A stretch of DNA of 64,000 bases from assembly GCF_013240295.1 (NCBI RefSeq), contig NZ_JABETK010000003.1, positions 248,001 through 312,000 on the forward strand, in the 5' to 3' direction. Within the stretch, counting starts at the first letter, position 1, and every line of letters begins with the position of its first letter. The DNA comes from Neoaquamicrobium sediminum (lineage in GTDB: Bacteria > Pseudomonadota > Alphaproteobacteria > Rhizobiales > Rhizobiaceae). Positions 1 through 9,403 of this stretch are shown piece by piece. Both the position numbers and the translations under genes were made by a program. The notes beneath the pieces were generated by a model. That model saw nothing but the letters and a program-made list of their open reading frames with translations. It searched no databases and had not been told where the DNA came from.

Positions 1-426
1 GTAGTCCCCTGCTTGACCAAGAGGGATGCAGCCGAGGTGGGTGCACACGCCGACCATGATAAGCCAGTTTTCTCGATGTTGTCCTGCGGACCTCGCGAGA
101 TCGGTCGCCGGCGAGTCGGCCGGCAGATTAGCGTTGCGCGCGATGGGGTCTTTAAGCTCTTCCAGGGGCGTCACGGAAGCAGCTTCAATTTCCCGGGATG
201 TCCTGTTCCTGACAAAGACCGGCCGCCCGCGCCACTTGACGGTCACCGACATACCTTCCTCGATTCCGGAAAGGTCGATGTCTATGGTGGCGATCGCGAG
301 TGTCGAAGCGTCGGGTTTCATCTGGTCGATGAAAGGCCAAGAGGCAAAGCCGGCCCCGACGGCCGCCGTTGTGCCCGTCGCGACATAAAGGAAATCCCGA
401 CGATTGACGTGAACTTCACTTTGCAT
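1..426 (-). CDS. petA: Rieske iron-sulfur subunit of cytochrome bc1, partial at window edge
   Basis: Ubiquinol-cytochrome c reductase iron-sulfur subunit, which passes electrons from quinol to cytochrome c1 at the inner membrane. Minus-strand reading from the ATG at 424-426 gives 142 codons open to the window edge. Residues 9-13 (RRDFL) followed by a hydrophobic stretch form the twin-arginine signal/anchor. Residues 128-135 (CTHLGCIP) are Rieske box 1: C128 and H130 are cluster ligands and C133 is the disulfide cysteine. Box 2 lies beyond the edge. The WPFIDQM stretch after the anchor is typical of proteobacterial PetA. The gene points away from the copB operon, so the two are divergent and share the 427-814 spacer. 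Whether petB and petC follow cannot be seen. Confidence 0.95.
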   Translation of the reverse strand, partial: MQSEVHVNRRDFLYVATGTTAAVGAGFASWPFIDQMKPDASTLAIATIDIDLSGIEEGMSVTVKWRGRPVFVRNRTSREIEAASVTPLEELKDPIARNANLPADSPATDLARSAGQHRENWLIMVGVCTHLGCIPLGQAGDY

Positions 427-675
427 GGACACCTCCTGCCCGCAGCAACGACCGGTCGATCGGATCAAGATTTTCGCCAGAAGACGGCAAAATGAAGAGC
501 TTGGCTCCGTTCCCCGCTTCAACAACCTGCAGCCCGTTATGAGATGGGTCGCAAATTGGGAGACGGAGGGGTAAGCCGCTCTTCGCTTCCGGTTCTCGTC
601 GTGAGATAGTTTCGACGGTGGATGCTGTTAAGAGCGTGACTTCCGATCCAATACCAAAATCTACTGTAGAGGACT

Positions 676-689
676 TTAACCTGGATCAA
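676..689 (+). promoter_or_regulatory. Possible FNR/FixK-like box (two mismatches)
   Basis: TTAACCTGGATCAA compares with the anaerobox TTGAT-N4-ATCAA: the right half is perfect and the left half has two mismatches. It lies about 126 bases before the copB start. There is no good -10 at the class II distance. A weak match that could be chance. Confidence 0.25.
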
Positions 690-741
690 GGATTCCAGGG
701 CTCGAACCGATGATTTTGAGCCCGGCATGATGCGCCTGCCG

Positions 742-773
742 AGAACTGCGACCACCCGAGGGGTCGCAGTTCT
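742..773. repeat. Perfect 12-bp inverted repeat (hairpin)
   Basis: Arms AGAACTGCGACC (742-753) and GGTCGCAGTTCT (762-773) are exact reverse complements around an 8-base loop. No T-run follows on either strand, so it is not a classical terminator. It sits 42 bases before the copB start and would fall in the leader of that mRNA, or act as an operator. Confidence 0.6.
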
Positions 774-814
774 GCTGGCCCGATGCCGCGTAGCCACGAC
801 AAGGAAAAAACCTG

Positions 815-2968
815 ATGAGTTCACCACATTCCCACCAGAACCATCAAGCGCATGCGACCGGGAATCGAAACGATGAAGCTCATCGCGGTGTCGTAGCTGC
901 TGCCGGCTCCAGCCATTCCGAGCATTCTGGCCACGGCGGGCATGGCCACGGCGCGATGGTCGCCGACTACCGGCGCCGATTCTGGTTGGTCCTCGTGCTC
1001 ACGCCACCGGTGCTGTTGCTCTCGCCGATGATCCAGCATTGGCTTGGCATCGCAGAAACTTTGGCGTTCCCAGGCGACCGCTACGTTCTCTTCGTGCTTT
1101 CGACAATTGCCTACGTTTATGGCGGCTGGCCATTCCTGACGGGCTTCACCTCCGAGCTGCGGAAGGGGCAGCCCGGCATGATGACCCTGATCGCTCTAGC
1201 GATCTCGGCGGCCTATTTCTTTTCGGCGGCCGTCACGTTCGGGTTTCCGGGCGAGGAACTCTACTGGGAACTTGTGACGCTGATCGCCATCATGCTTCTC
1301 GGCCACTGGATCGAGATGCGTTCGGTCATGGGAGCATCGCGTGCGCTTGAGGAACTGGTCCGGCTCCTGCCGGATTCAGCCACGCGGATCAGGGCCGACG
1401 GATCGTCCGAAGAGGTGCCGATCTCAACCCTTCAACCCGGTGATGAGGTCATCGTACGACCCGGTGCAAAGGTTCCGGTGGATGGCGAGATCATTGAGGG
1501 TTCGTCCGGTTTCAACGAGGCCATGCTCACTGGCGAATCGAGGCCCGTAACCAAGGGGGTCGGCGCCGCCGCCATCGGCGGCGCGATCAACGGGGCCGCC
1601 GCTGTCACCATCAAGGTGACGGCAACAGGCGACGCCACCTATCTGTCGCAGGTCATCGAATTGGTAAAGAAGGCGCAGGCAACGCGCTCGCGCACTCAGG
1701 ACGTTGCCAACCGTGCCGCCGCTTGGCTGACCTACATCGCACTCGTCGTCGGCTTCGGTACGCTGTTCGTCTGGTGGCTTTTCCTTGACGCCCCCTTGGA
1801 ATTTGCCATCGAGCGCATGGTGACGGTCATGGTAGTTGCCTGTCCGCACGCCCTTGGTCTCGCTGTGCCGCTGGTCGTCGCGGTCAGCACATCGCTGTCG
1901 GCCGGCAACGGACTGCTGATCCGCGACCGGGCCGCCTTCGAGCGGGCGCGCAATCTCAACGCCGCCGTGTTCGATAAGACCGGCACGTTAACTGAGGGCC
2001 GTTTCGGCGTCAGCGATATCGTATTGCTTGCCGACGGCGACGAGAACGAGGAACTGGCCTATGCGGCAGCGGCCGAGAGCCAGTCCGAGCATCCCATCGC
2101 CCACGGCATCGTGGCCGAGGCGAAGGAACGAAGCCTGATCATTCCCAAGGCAACCGACGTCAGCAACATCACCGGCGAAGGCATCGTGGCCAAAGTGGAA
2201 GGACAGGATGTGCGTATCGTCAGCCCCGGGCACCTCGCACGGCAGGGCAACACCATCGCCCATAACAGTCTCAAGCGATTGGAAGGACAGGGCAAGACAG
2301 TTGTCGTTCTCGTCCGCGACGGCGAGCCGCGGGCACTCTTTGCGCTGGCTGACATCGTTCGCCCGGAATCGAAGGAGGCCATCGCCGAACTCAAATCCCT
2401 CGGGATCAGCTCGATCATGCTCACCGGCGACGCCGAGGGTGTAGCAAAGGCGGTCTCCGAGGAACTCGGTATCACCGAATACTTCGCCGAAGTGCTGCCT
2501 GATCAGAAATCACAAAAGATCGAGGAACTGCAAGCGCGGGGGCTCTCCGTCGCCATGGTCGGCGACGGGGTGAATGACGCGCCTGCGCTCGTGGTGGCCG
2601 ATCTCGGGATCGCCATCGGCGCGGGTACCGATGTGGCCGTCGAATCTGCCGACGTGGTTCTCGTACGCAGCGACCCGCGCGACGTCGGCGCGATCCTTGG
2701 ACTCTCGCGTGCCACCTACCGCAAGATGGTCCAGAACCTCGTCTGGGCGACCGGCTACAACACCATCGCCATCCCGATGGCGGCGGGCATTACTTTTGGA
2801 ACTGGCTTCATAATGACCCCGCGGTCGCGGCCGTCTTCATGTCGGCCAGCACCATCATCGTCGCCATCAACGCCCAGCTTCTGCGCTCTTACAGGAGGCA
2901 CAAATGACACCGGTAGACAAACAACCGGGAACTCCCGCCAGGCGACTGATCCTTCCGCTGCCAGGTAA
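815..2968 (+). CDS. copB: CopB-type heavy-metal P1B ATPase, 3' end frameshifted
   Basis: Inner-membrane P-type ATPase for copper-type metal ions. The N-terminus is His-rich (residues 5-50) with no CxxC domain. C343-P-H in a membrane helix is the CPH signature of the P1B-3 (CopB) class; D387 in DKTGT is the phosphorylated aspartate; GDGVND lies near 583-588. Compared with the second copy at 20919-22994, the last helix is lost to a one-base deletion near 2818-2823, giving a nonsense tail of about 50 residues. Restoring one base gives [13 protein letters not shown] and a stop at 2905-2907 that overlaps the next ATG (2904) as ATGA. The true product is therefore probably about 697 residues and translationally coupled to the PRPP-synthetase-like gene. 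The AAGGA ribosome binding site near 800 supports this start. Confidence 0.9.
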   Translation: MSSPHSHQNHQAHATGNRNDEAHRGVVAAAGSSHSEHSGHGGHGHGAMVADYRRRFWLVLVLTPPVLLLSPMIQHWLGIAETLAFPGDRYVLFVLSTIAYVYGGWPFLTGFTSELRKGQPGMMTLIALAISAAYFFSAAVTFGFPGEELYWELVTLIAIMLLGHWIEMRSVMGASRALEELVRLLPDSATRIRADGSSEEVPISTLQPGDEVIVRPGAKVPVDGEIIEGSSGFNEAMLTGESRPVTKGVGAAAIGGAINGAAAVTIKVTATGDATYLSQVIELVKKAQATRSRTQDVANRAAAWLTYIALVVGFGTLFVWWLFLDAPLEFAIERMVTVMVVACPHALGLAVPLVVAVSTSLSAGNGLLIRDRAAFERARNLNAAVFDKTGTLTEGRFGVSDIVLLADGDENEELAYAAAAESQSEHPIAHGIVAEAKERSLIIPKATDVSNITGEGIVAKVEGQDVRIVSPGHLARQGNTIAHNSLKRLEGQGKTVVVLVRDGEPRALFALADIVRPESKEAIAELKSLGISSIMLTGDAEGVAKAVSEELGITEYFAEVLPDQKSQKIEELQARGLSVAMVGDGVNDAPALVVADLGIAIGAGTDVAVESADVVLVRSDPRDVGAILGLSRATYRKMVQNLVWATGYNTIAIPMAAGITFGTGFIMTPRSRPSSCRPAPSSSPSTPSFCALTGGTNDTGRQTTGNSRQATDPSAAR

Positions 2969-3938
2969 CGAGATATTCGCGCGGCGTCTTGCCGACGAAG
3001 GAGGCTGGGAACTTGGCGCAATGGAAACACGGCGTTTTCCTGACGGAGAGACTTACGTTCGCCTCCTCTCGGAGGTGAAGGACAAGTCAGTCGATCTGGT
3101 ATGCACGCTGGCACGGCCAGACGACGGCTTCCTGCGGCTGATCTTCGCGGCCGATGCTGCAAGAGAGCTGGGAGCCTGCCAGGTCAACCTGATCGCACCC
3201 TACCTCTCCTACATGCGGCAGGATCGCCGCTTCCAGCCGGGAGAGGCGGTGACCTCCAGAAGCTTCGCCAGGCTCGTCTCGTCGAGCTTTGACCGGCTGC
3301 TGACGGTAGATCCACATCTGCATCGCTATCCGGCCTTGTCGCCTCTCTATACGGTCCCGACCGACACCTTGCATGCTGCACCGCTGCTTGCGGACTGGAT
3401 CGCCGCGGAGGTCGACAAGCCCTTGATCATCGGTCCTGACGAGGAAAGCAACCAATGGGTCTCTGCCATCGCGGCACGCATCGGTGCTCCGCATGCCGTG
3501 CTGCGAAAGGTCCGCCACGGCGACCGCAACGTCGAAGTCAAGCTACCGGACCTTTCCAAGTGGCGCGGCCGGCAGCCGGTGCTCGCAGATGACATAGCGT
3601 CCTCCGGGAATACCTTGATTGAGGCTGCCCGCCAGCTTCCGCTTCAGGGTTTCGTCCGGCCTGTGGTCGCCGTGGTGCATGCGATATTTGCCGACGATTC
3701 ATTCCAACGTCTCGTGCCGCTTTGCAACCGCATCGTCTCGACCGACTCCGTACCCCACGAAAGCAATGCAGTTGCGCTCGCCCCCTTGATTGGCAACGTC
3801 ATCGCGTCGGCGGCCTCAGTTGACGGTGATCTTGTACGCCACCGGCGTCCACCGGAGACGCTGGACGAAGTGGAACAGGCGGGGCTCGATTCCTTTCCTG
3901 CCAGCGACCCGCCATCCTGGACCAGCGGCGTGAACTGA
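2904..3938 (+). CDS. prs: Ribose-phosphate pyrophosphokinase-like protein
   Basis: PRPP-synthetase family: ribose 5-phosphate + ATP gives PRPP + AMP. The 344-residue product has the FPDGE motif at 45-49, a phosphoribosyltransferase fold, and the PRPP-binding loop DDIASSGNT at 229-237. The family is usually about 310-320 residues. The extra C-terminal tail ends in SFPASDPPSWT, a motif I recall from short alphaproteobacterial proteins rather than from PRPP synthetases. Its start overlaps the repaired copB stop, and a phosphoketolase-like gene follows after about 30 bases, so it belongs to the copB operon. It is probably a paralog of the housekeeping enzyme with a catabolic or salvage role. Confidence 0.88.
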   Translation: MTPVDKQPGTPARRLILPLPGNEIFARRLADEGGWELGAMETRRFPDGETYVRLLSEVKDKSVDLVCTLARPDDGFLRLIFAADAARELGACQVNLIAPYLSYMRQDRRFQPGEAVTSRSFARLVSSSFDRLLTVDPHLHRYPALSPLYTVPTDTLHAAPLLADWIAAEVDKPLIIGPDEESNQWVSAIAARIGAPHAVLRKVRHGDRNVEVKLPDLSKWRGRQPVLADDIASSGNTLIEAARQLPLQGFVRPVVAVVHAIFADDSFQRLVPLCNRIVSTDSVPHESNAVALAPLIGNVIASAASVDGDLVRHRRPPETLDEVEQAGLDSFPASDPPSWTSGVN

Positions 3939-3971
3939 CGACAAAAACGATTGACGGAAGGCGGCGACGGC

Positions 3972-6341
3972 ATGAACGAACTGACAACAGCAACATCAAA
4001 GACGTGGCAACAGGGATACGGCCCGATCAGCCACAACAATGAAACCATCGAACGCGTAGCTGCCCTGGCGGCGTCTGGCCTGATCGAACCGGAGGCCCTC
4101 TATCGCATCCTTGCCGCAGCCGACCGTTTGACTTCTGCCGCAATGTGGACTGTCGTCCATATGACCTATGCCCACCGTGTCGACCTTTCCGGCACGCCGC
4201 TGCCTGCCGAGGCGTTCAAGTCGACGCCTGAAGGTCATACCGGCGGATCGCTCAACATGGTGCCCGCTTTCATTGGCTATCTCGCCGCCAACGCGATCAC
4301 CGCGAAAACCCGCTCATGGCTGATGGGACAAGGCCATTCTGTCGCCGCGATCGAGGCGGTCAACGCGCTCACCGGGGACGTTTCTCCTGCGCAGAGGGGC
4401 CGCTATGATCGCAGCGAGAAAGGTCTCTCGCAGCTTGCAGCCGATTTCTATTCCTATGCCATCGACGCCGACGGCAATGCAGCGGTCCCGCTCGGCAGCC
4501 ACGCCGGTCCGAACACCGCCGGTGCCATCTCGGAAGGCGGCTATCTCGGCTTCGCCGAGGTCCAGTACGTTCATGCGCCGCTGCCCGGCGAAAGCCTCGT
4601 CGCCTTCCTGAGTGACGGCGCGTTCGAGGAACAGCGCGGCTCGGACTGGACGCCGCGCTGGTGGCGAGCCGAGGATTCCGGCATCGCGATTCCAGTTATG
4701 ATCCTCAACGGCCGGCGCATAGAGGAACGTGTCCAGATCGCGCAGCAGGGCGGCGCGGACTGGCTCGCCGACCACCTGAAGCTCAACGGTTTTGATCCCT
4801 TTATCATCGATGGCCGTGATCCTGCGGCCTTCGCCTGCGCCATCATCGAGGCTGAGAAGCGCCTTGAACGTTTCGCGGCGGATCCCGCCCGCGTCTATCC
4901 GGCGCCTATCCCCTATGTCATCGCCGAGACAATCAAGGGCTTTGGCTTCCCAGGAGCCGATACCAACGCGGCGCACAATCTACCCCTCGGGGGCAATCCC
5001 GCACAGGACGAGCCGGCTCGCAACGCCTTCAACGAGGCCGCGCAAGCGCTGTTCGTTCCCGCCGCGCAGATCGAGAGCGCCGTTGGCGAAATCGCTGTCC
5101 ATCGCGAGCAGGGCCGAGAGCCGGAAAGCCGGCATGCGCTCGCGCTGCGTAACCCAGCCGCACCGAGCCTGCCCGAGCCGGACTGGACGATCGCCGGCGA
5201 TCCGCCCGATTGCGCAATGCATGCGCTAGACCGCTGGTTCGTCCGCGTCGTGGACGCGAACCCCACGCTCCGCCCGCGTGTGGGCAATCCTGACGAGCTA
5301 CGCTCCAACCACATGGGAGCAACGCTCGATCGGCTGCGCCATCGCGTGAACACTTCCGAGCCCGGCGTCGCCGACGCCATCGACGGCGCGGTCATCACCG
5401 CGCTCAATGAGGAAGCCGTCGCAGGCGCGGCGCTGGCCAACAAGGGCGGGATCAATCTGATCGTCAGCTACGAAGCATTCGCCATGAAGATGCTTGGTGG
5501 CGTGCGGCAGGAGATCGTGTTTTCCCGACGGCAGCGCGAGGCCGGCCAGGAACCACGCTGGATTTCGGTGCCTCTGGTTGTCACGTCCCATACCTGGGAG
5601 AACGCGAAGAACGAGCAATCGCATCAGGACCCGACCATCGGCGAGGCGCTGCTGGGCGAGATGTCCGACACCTCGCGGGTGCTTTTCCCCGTCGATGCAA
5701 ACAGTGCCGTGGCAGCGCTGCGATCCGTCTACAATGGCCGCGGCCAAGTAGGATGTTTGATCGTCTCCAAGCGTGACATGCCGCATCGTTTCGATGCGGA
5801 GGACGCAGACCGTTTCGTAACAGATGGTGGGGCCCATGTGCAGGGCGAGACGGAAGGCGCCGAGCTTCAAATTGTGGCTATCGGCGCCTATCAGCTCGAG
5901 GAAGCGCTCAAGGCGGCCTATCGGCTCAGGACGCACGGTCGCCATGTGCTCGTGACGGCGGTGTCGGAGCCCGGCCGCTTCCGCATACCCCGCGATCCGA
6001 TCGAGGCGGGATTCACGGCGAGTGACGAAACCCTCGCCGCCCTGTTTCCGGCGAACATGCCGCGCCTGATCGTCTCCCACACGAGACCCGAACCTATGCT
6101 CGGCCTGCTTCGGCGACTGGATTCCGGCCCACGGACGACCGCTGCGCGCGGCTACATCAGCCGGGGCGGGACGCTCGATGTGTCTGGTATGTTGTTTGCT
6201 AATCGCTGCTCCTGGGCTCATCTGGTCGACGCTGCTGTTCCTCTCACCGGCTGGAGCAGAGACGACCTCCTTGCTCCCGCTGAACGGGCTGCCGTAGAGG
6301 GCCGCGGGCATCCCGGCGACATCGCTGCATTCAACATCTGA
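3972..6341 (+). CDS. Phosphoketolase-family TPP enzyme (divergent)
   Basis: A 789-residue thiamine-diphosphate enzyme of the xylulose-5-phosphate/fructose-6-phosphate phosphoketolase superfamily. The N-terminal half has the EGHTGGSLN stretch and a metal/TPP-binding region reading FLSDGAFEEQ followed by ILNG; the second half has the expected transketolase-like domains. It is clearly different from the canonical phosphoketolase at 27506-29893, and such proteins are sometimes labelled xylulose 5-phosphate 3-epimerase. Expected chemistry is phosphorolytic cleavage of a ketose phosphate to acetyl phosphate, but substrate and activity are not proven by sequence. The ATG at 3972 is preferred over the TTG at 3951, with GGAAGG upstream. 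It sits between the PRPP-synthetase-like and nuclease genes in one operon. Confidence 0.8.
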   Translation: MNELTTATSKTWQQGYGPISHNNETIERVAALAASGLIEPEALYRILAAADRLTSAAMWTVVHMTYAHRVDLSGTPLPAEAFKSTPEGHTGGSLNMVPAFIGYLAANAITAKTRSWLMGQGHSVAAIEAVNALTGDVSPAQRGRYDRSEKGLSQLAADFYSYAIDADGNAAVPLGSHAGPNTAGAISEGGYLGFAEVQYVHAPLPGESLVAFLSDGAFEEQRGSDWTPRWWRAEDSGIAIPVMILNGRRIEERVQIAQQGGADWLADHLKLNGFDPFIIDGRDPAAFACAIIEAEKRLERFAADPARVYPAPIPYVIAETIKGFGFPGADTNAAHNLPLGGNPAQDEPARNAFNEAAQALFVPAAQIESAVGEIAVHREQGREPESRHALALRNPAAPSLPEPDWTIAGDPPDCAMHALDRWFVRVVDANPTLRPRVGNPDELRSNHMGATLDRLRHRVNTSEPGVADAIDGAVITALNEEAVAGAALANKGGINLIVSYEAFAMKMLGGVRQEIVFSRRQREAGQEPRWISVPLVVTSHTWENAKNEQSHQDPTIGEALLGEMSDTSRVLFPVDANSAVAALRSVYNGRGQVGCLIVSKRDMPHRFDAEDADRFVTDGGAHVQGETEGAELQIVAIGAYQLEEALKAAYRLRTHGRHVLVTAVSEPGRFRIPRDPIEAGFTASDETLAALFPANMPRLIVSHTRPEPMLGLLRRLDSGPRTTAARGYISRGGTLDVSGMLFANRCSWAHLVDAAVPLTGWSRDDLLAPAERAAVEGRGHPGDIAAFNI

Positions 6342-6348
6342 GGCCATT

Positions 6349-7707
6349 ATGCTGACGCTAACATCTCTCGGCGGTGCGAGCACCGTCACCGGCTCGAAGC
6401 ACCTCCTCACGAACGGCGGCAAGCGCATCCTGATCGATTGCGGCTTGTTCCAGGGACTCAAGAACCTGCGCGAGCTCAATTGGACGCCACTGCCAGTGCC
6501 CCCGTCCAGGATTGATGCCGTAGTGCTCACCCATGCCCACCTCGATCATTCGGGCTATCTTCCCAGGCTCGTGCGCGATGGCTTCAAGGGTCGAATCTAC
6601 GCCTCATCGGCAACGCGCGACGTGGCCGAGTTGATCCTCAAGGATAGCGGCTTTCTCAACGAAAAGGATGCAGAATACGCCAATCGCAAGGGCTTCTCGA
6701 AGCACAAGCCGGCTTTGCCGCTTTACGGCGTGCGCGATGCGGAACGGGCGATAGAGATGTTTACCACTGTGCCGTTCGAAACCGCCTTTCAGCTTCCCGG
6801 CGGCGCGACCATGACCTTCCGTCGCGCAGGTCATATCCTCGGCGCGGCCAGCGCGGACATCGAATGGGCTGGCCGCCGCATTGCGTTTTCCGGCGACCTT
6901 GGGCGCTACGACGATCCAGTGCTGCCCGATCCAGCTCCCGTGGCCGACGCCGACTATATCGTCGTCGAATCAACCTATGGAAACCGCACTCACAATCCCG
7001 CAAACACGACCGAGGTGTTGGGAGAAGTTGTTGAGCGCACCGTAAAACGTGGCGGCACGGTCGTTATCCCCGCCTTCGCAGTCGGCCGCGCGCAATCTCT
7101 CCTTTATCATCTCTGGAAGCTTCGAACGGCAGGCCGCCTATCAGGTGTACCGATCTATCTCGACAGCCCCATGGCAATCAACGCTACAGACCTCCTTCAC
7201 GCACATAGCGACGATCATCGCTTGACGCATGACGAATGCACGTCGATCTGCAAAATCGCCACCTATACCCGCGATGTGGAAAGCTCCAAGGCGATCACTG
7301 CGAGTGTCTTTCCCAAAGTCGTGATCTCGGCCAGCGGCATGGCGACCGGCGGTCGTGTGCTTCATCACCTCAAGTCTTTCGTCACCGATCCGAAACATAC
7401 GATCCTGTTCTCCGGCTATCAGGCTGCGGGAACGCGGGGGCGGGCCATGGTTCAGGGCGCGAGAGAGATCAAGATCCACGGGCAATGGATACCCGTCAGA
7501 GCAGAGGTCGACGATCTGTCGGTGCTCTCGGCGCATGCCGATGGCAATGAGTTGATGCGCTGGCTCTCAGGCTTCCGGCGCGAACCGTCCCGCGTCTTCA
7601 TTGTCCACGGTGAGGACGAGGCATCGGAAGCCCTGCGCGCCCGGATCGATCGCGAAATTGGCTGGAATGCCACTGTGCCACGTCAGGATCAGGTGTTCGA
7701 CCTATGA
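6349..7707 (+). CDS. MBL-fold beta-CASP family nuclease
   Basis: Metallo-beta-lactamase fold hydrolase of the beta-CASP (CPSF/YSH1-like) group, whose members cut RNA. At 452 residues it has the zinc motif HAHLDH at 62-67, further metal-ligand regions (GHILGAAS, SGDLG), the beta-CASP insert, the SASGMATGG loop and a C-terminal HGE motif. It starts 7 bases after the previous stop, and its own stop overlaps the next ATG (ATGA at 7704-7707), so it is tightly embedded in the operon. No signal peptide, hence cytoplasmic. An RNase next to nucleoside-phosphate enzymes suggests RNA turnover feeding nucleotide catabolism; that is inference. Confidence 0.88.
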   Translation: MLTLTSLGGASTVTGSKHLLTNGGKRILIDCGLFQGLKNLRELNWTPLPVPPSRIDAVVLTHAHLDHSGYLPRLVRDGFKGRIYASSATRDVAELILKDSGFLNEKDAEYANRKGFSKHKPALPLYGVRDAERAIEMFTTVPFETAFQLPGGATMTFRRAGHILGAASADIEWAGRRIAFSGDLGRYDDPVLPDPAPVADADYIVVESTYGNRTHNPANTTEVLGEVVERTVKRGGTVVIPAFAVGRAQSLLYHLWKLRTAGRLSGVPIYLDSPMAINATDLLHAHSDDHRLTHDECTSICKIATYTRDVESSKAITASVFPKVVISASGMATGGRVLHHLKSFVTDPKHTILFSGYQAAGTRGRAMVQGAREIKIHGQWIPVRAEVDDLSVLSAHADGNELMRWLSGFRREPSRVFIVHGEDEASEALRARIDREIGWNATVPRQDQVFDL

Positions 7708-9233
7708 CCACGCTCCTCTCTCATGCCGGTCCAGAACAACCAACTCTTCGTGTTCGGCGCCTTCGATTGCACACGCAACACCAGCCGGTCGTCGTCATGC
7801 GCACTGATTGTCATGTTTGTCGCTCGGAAGGGCTCTCCGCTCGCTCGCAGGTTCTCGTCTCGGGTGGTGGGCGGGAATTACAGGCAACGCTCTTCCAGGT
7901 GGAGGACGACGGTCACTTGGCCGTTGACGAGGTCGGGCTCTCCGAAACCGCCTGGGAGATGCTGAATCTCGCCGAGGACGCCAAGGTGCAGGTTACCCAT
8001 GCCCCCGCTGTCGAGTCGCTGGCAAGCGTACGCAGACGTATCCACGGCAACCGGCTTGACTCGCATGCTCTCACAGAGATTGTGCAGGACGTGGTCGCCG
8101 GCCGTTACACCGACGTGCAGCTTGCGGCGTTCCTGACCGCAACTGCGGCTTTACCACTCGACGAGAACGAGACTGCCGACCTTACCGGTGCGATGATCGC
8201 GGTTGGCGACCGGTTACAATGGCATGCCCCTGTTGTTGTCGACAAACACTGTGTCGGCGGCCTGCCTGGTAACCGCACCACCCCGATCGTCGTGGCGATC
8301 GTTGCGGCCAACGGGCTCGTCATGCCGAAAACGTCCTCCCGTGCCATTACCTCCCCCGCCGGTACTGCCGACACGATGGAGACTCTCGCGCCGGTGAATC
8401 TCGACATTGCAACGTTGAAACGCGTGGTCGAGGCCGAAGGAGCTTGCATCGCGTGGGGCGGAGCGGTCCACCTCAGTCCGGCTGATGACATCTTCGTGCG
8501 CGTCGAACGCGAACTCGACGTCGACACCGAAGGCCAGCTGATCGCTTCCGTCCTCTCCAAGAAAATCGCTGCGGGATCCACCCATGTCGTTATAGACATC
8601 CCGGTCGGCCCGACCGCCAAGATGCGCAGCGAAGATGCCGCATCTCATCTCGCGACGCGGATTACAGCGGTCGCGTCTCGCTTCGGCCTTACGGCCCAAT
8701 GCCTTCAGACCGACGGGTTGCAGCCGGTCGGTAGAGGCATCGGTCCCGCGCTTGAGGCGCTCGACGTACTAGCAGTCCTGCAAAATGCGCCCGATGCGCC
8801 GGACGATTTGCGCAGGCGCGCCGCGATTTTGGCGGGCGTAGCGTTGGAGATCGGCGGCAAGGCCGAGAATGGAAAAGGACTGGCGCTCGCGCTCGAAACG
8901 CTGGCTGAGGGGCGCGCCTGGAAAAAGTTCGAGGCTATCTGCAATGCCCAAGGTGGGATGAGAACGCCGCCCAAAGCGCTCCATGTCCATCCACTCACGG
9001 CTCCGCATGCTGGACGGGTCGTTCACATCAATAACCGAAAGCTGTCCCGCCTCGCCAAGCTGGCTGGCGCGCCGGAAGCCAAGGCGGCCGGTATCCATAT
9101 GGAAGTTCGCCAGGGTGATGAGACCGACCGTGGGCAGCCGCTTCTCCACATCCACGCAGAAACGCCGGGTGAATTGGCCTACGCACTCGACTATGCCGCT
9201 GGTGCCGGGGACATCATTGAGATCGAGGCCTGA
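7704..9233 (+). CDS. deoA: Type 2 thymidine phosphorylase / AMP phosphorylase-like protein
   Basis: Nucleoside phosphorylase II family, the long type related to archaeal AMP phosphorylase. The 509-residue product has an N-terminal extension of about 100 residues absent from ordinary DeoA (about 440). Visible motifs are DKHCVGGLPGN and TSSRAITSPAGTADTME of the active site. Archaeal relatives phosphorolyse NMPs to base + ribose 1,5-bisphosphate; bacterial members are usually labelled putative thymidine phosphorylase. Neighbouring PRPP-synthetase-like, phosphoketolase-like and nuclease genes favour a nucleotide-catabolic role. The start overlaps the nuclease stop as ATGA. It is the last gene of the operon; no terminator is obvious in the next 170 bases. 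Confidence 0.87.
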   Translation: MTTLLSHAGPEQPTLRVRRLRLHTQHQPVVVMRTDCHVCRSEGLSARSQVLVSGGGRELQATLFQVEDDGHLAVDEVGLSETAWEMLNLAEDAKVQVTHAPAVESLASVRRRIHGNRLDSHALTEIVQDVVAGRYTDVQLAAFLTATAALPLDENETADLTGAMIAVGDRLQWHAPVVVDKHCVGGLPGNRTTPIVVAIVAANGLVMPKTSSRAITSPAGTADTMETLAPVNLDIATLKRVVEAEGACIAWGGAVHLSPADDIFVRVERELDVDTEGQLIASVLSKKIAAGSTHVVIDIPVGPTAKMRSEDAASHLATRITAVASRFGLTAQCLQTDGLQPVGRGIGPALEALDVLAVLQNAPDAPDDLRRRAAILAGVALEIGGKAENGKGLALALETLAEGRAWKKFEAICNAQGGMRTPPKALHVHPLTAPHAGRVVHINNRKLSRLAKLAGAPEAKAAGIHMEVRQGDETDRGQPLLHIHAETPGELAYALDYAAGAGDIIEIEA

Positions 9234-9403
9234 ATTGGTTCAAGACCAGTAAGGTCGGCAACCGGCTTCGGCGCAGCTTGGGTACCTGACAAAGGGACCC
9301 GGAGCTTTTAGCGAACCTCCGCAGGAAAGAAGGATTGCAACTTAGCCGGGACCACGGGTCAGTGTGTCAGCCCGACCCGTCATGAGGTGCCGTAACTGCT
9401 TTC

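Larger units (their letters stand above)
427..814. other. Divergent intergenic region between petA and copB
   Basis: This 388-base spacer holds no credible gene; the open frames in it lack coding character. It contains an FNR-like half-matched site (676-689), an imperfect inverted repeat CCTGGA-N8-TCCAGG (680-699) overlapping it, and a perfect 12-bp hairpin (742-773). Promoters for both flanking genes should lie here. A purine-rich AAGGA stretch near 800 is the likely ribosome binding site of the ATPase gene. Confidence 0.6.

Noticed and set aside
13-495. Plus-strand frames at the left edge
   Set aside because: They are antisense to a Rieske gene that has a signal peptide and the CTHLGC motif.
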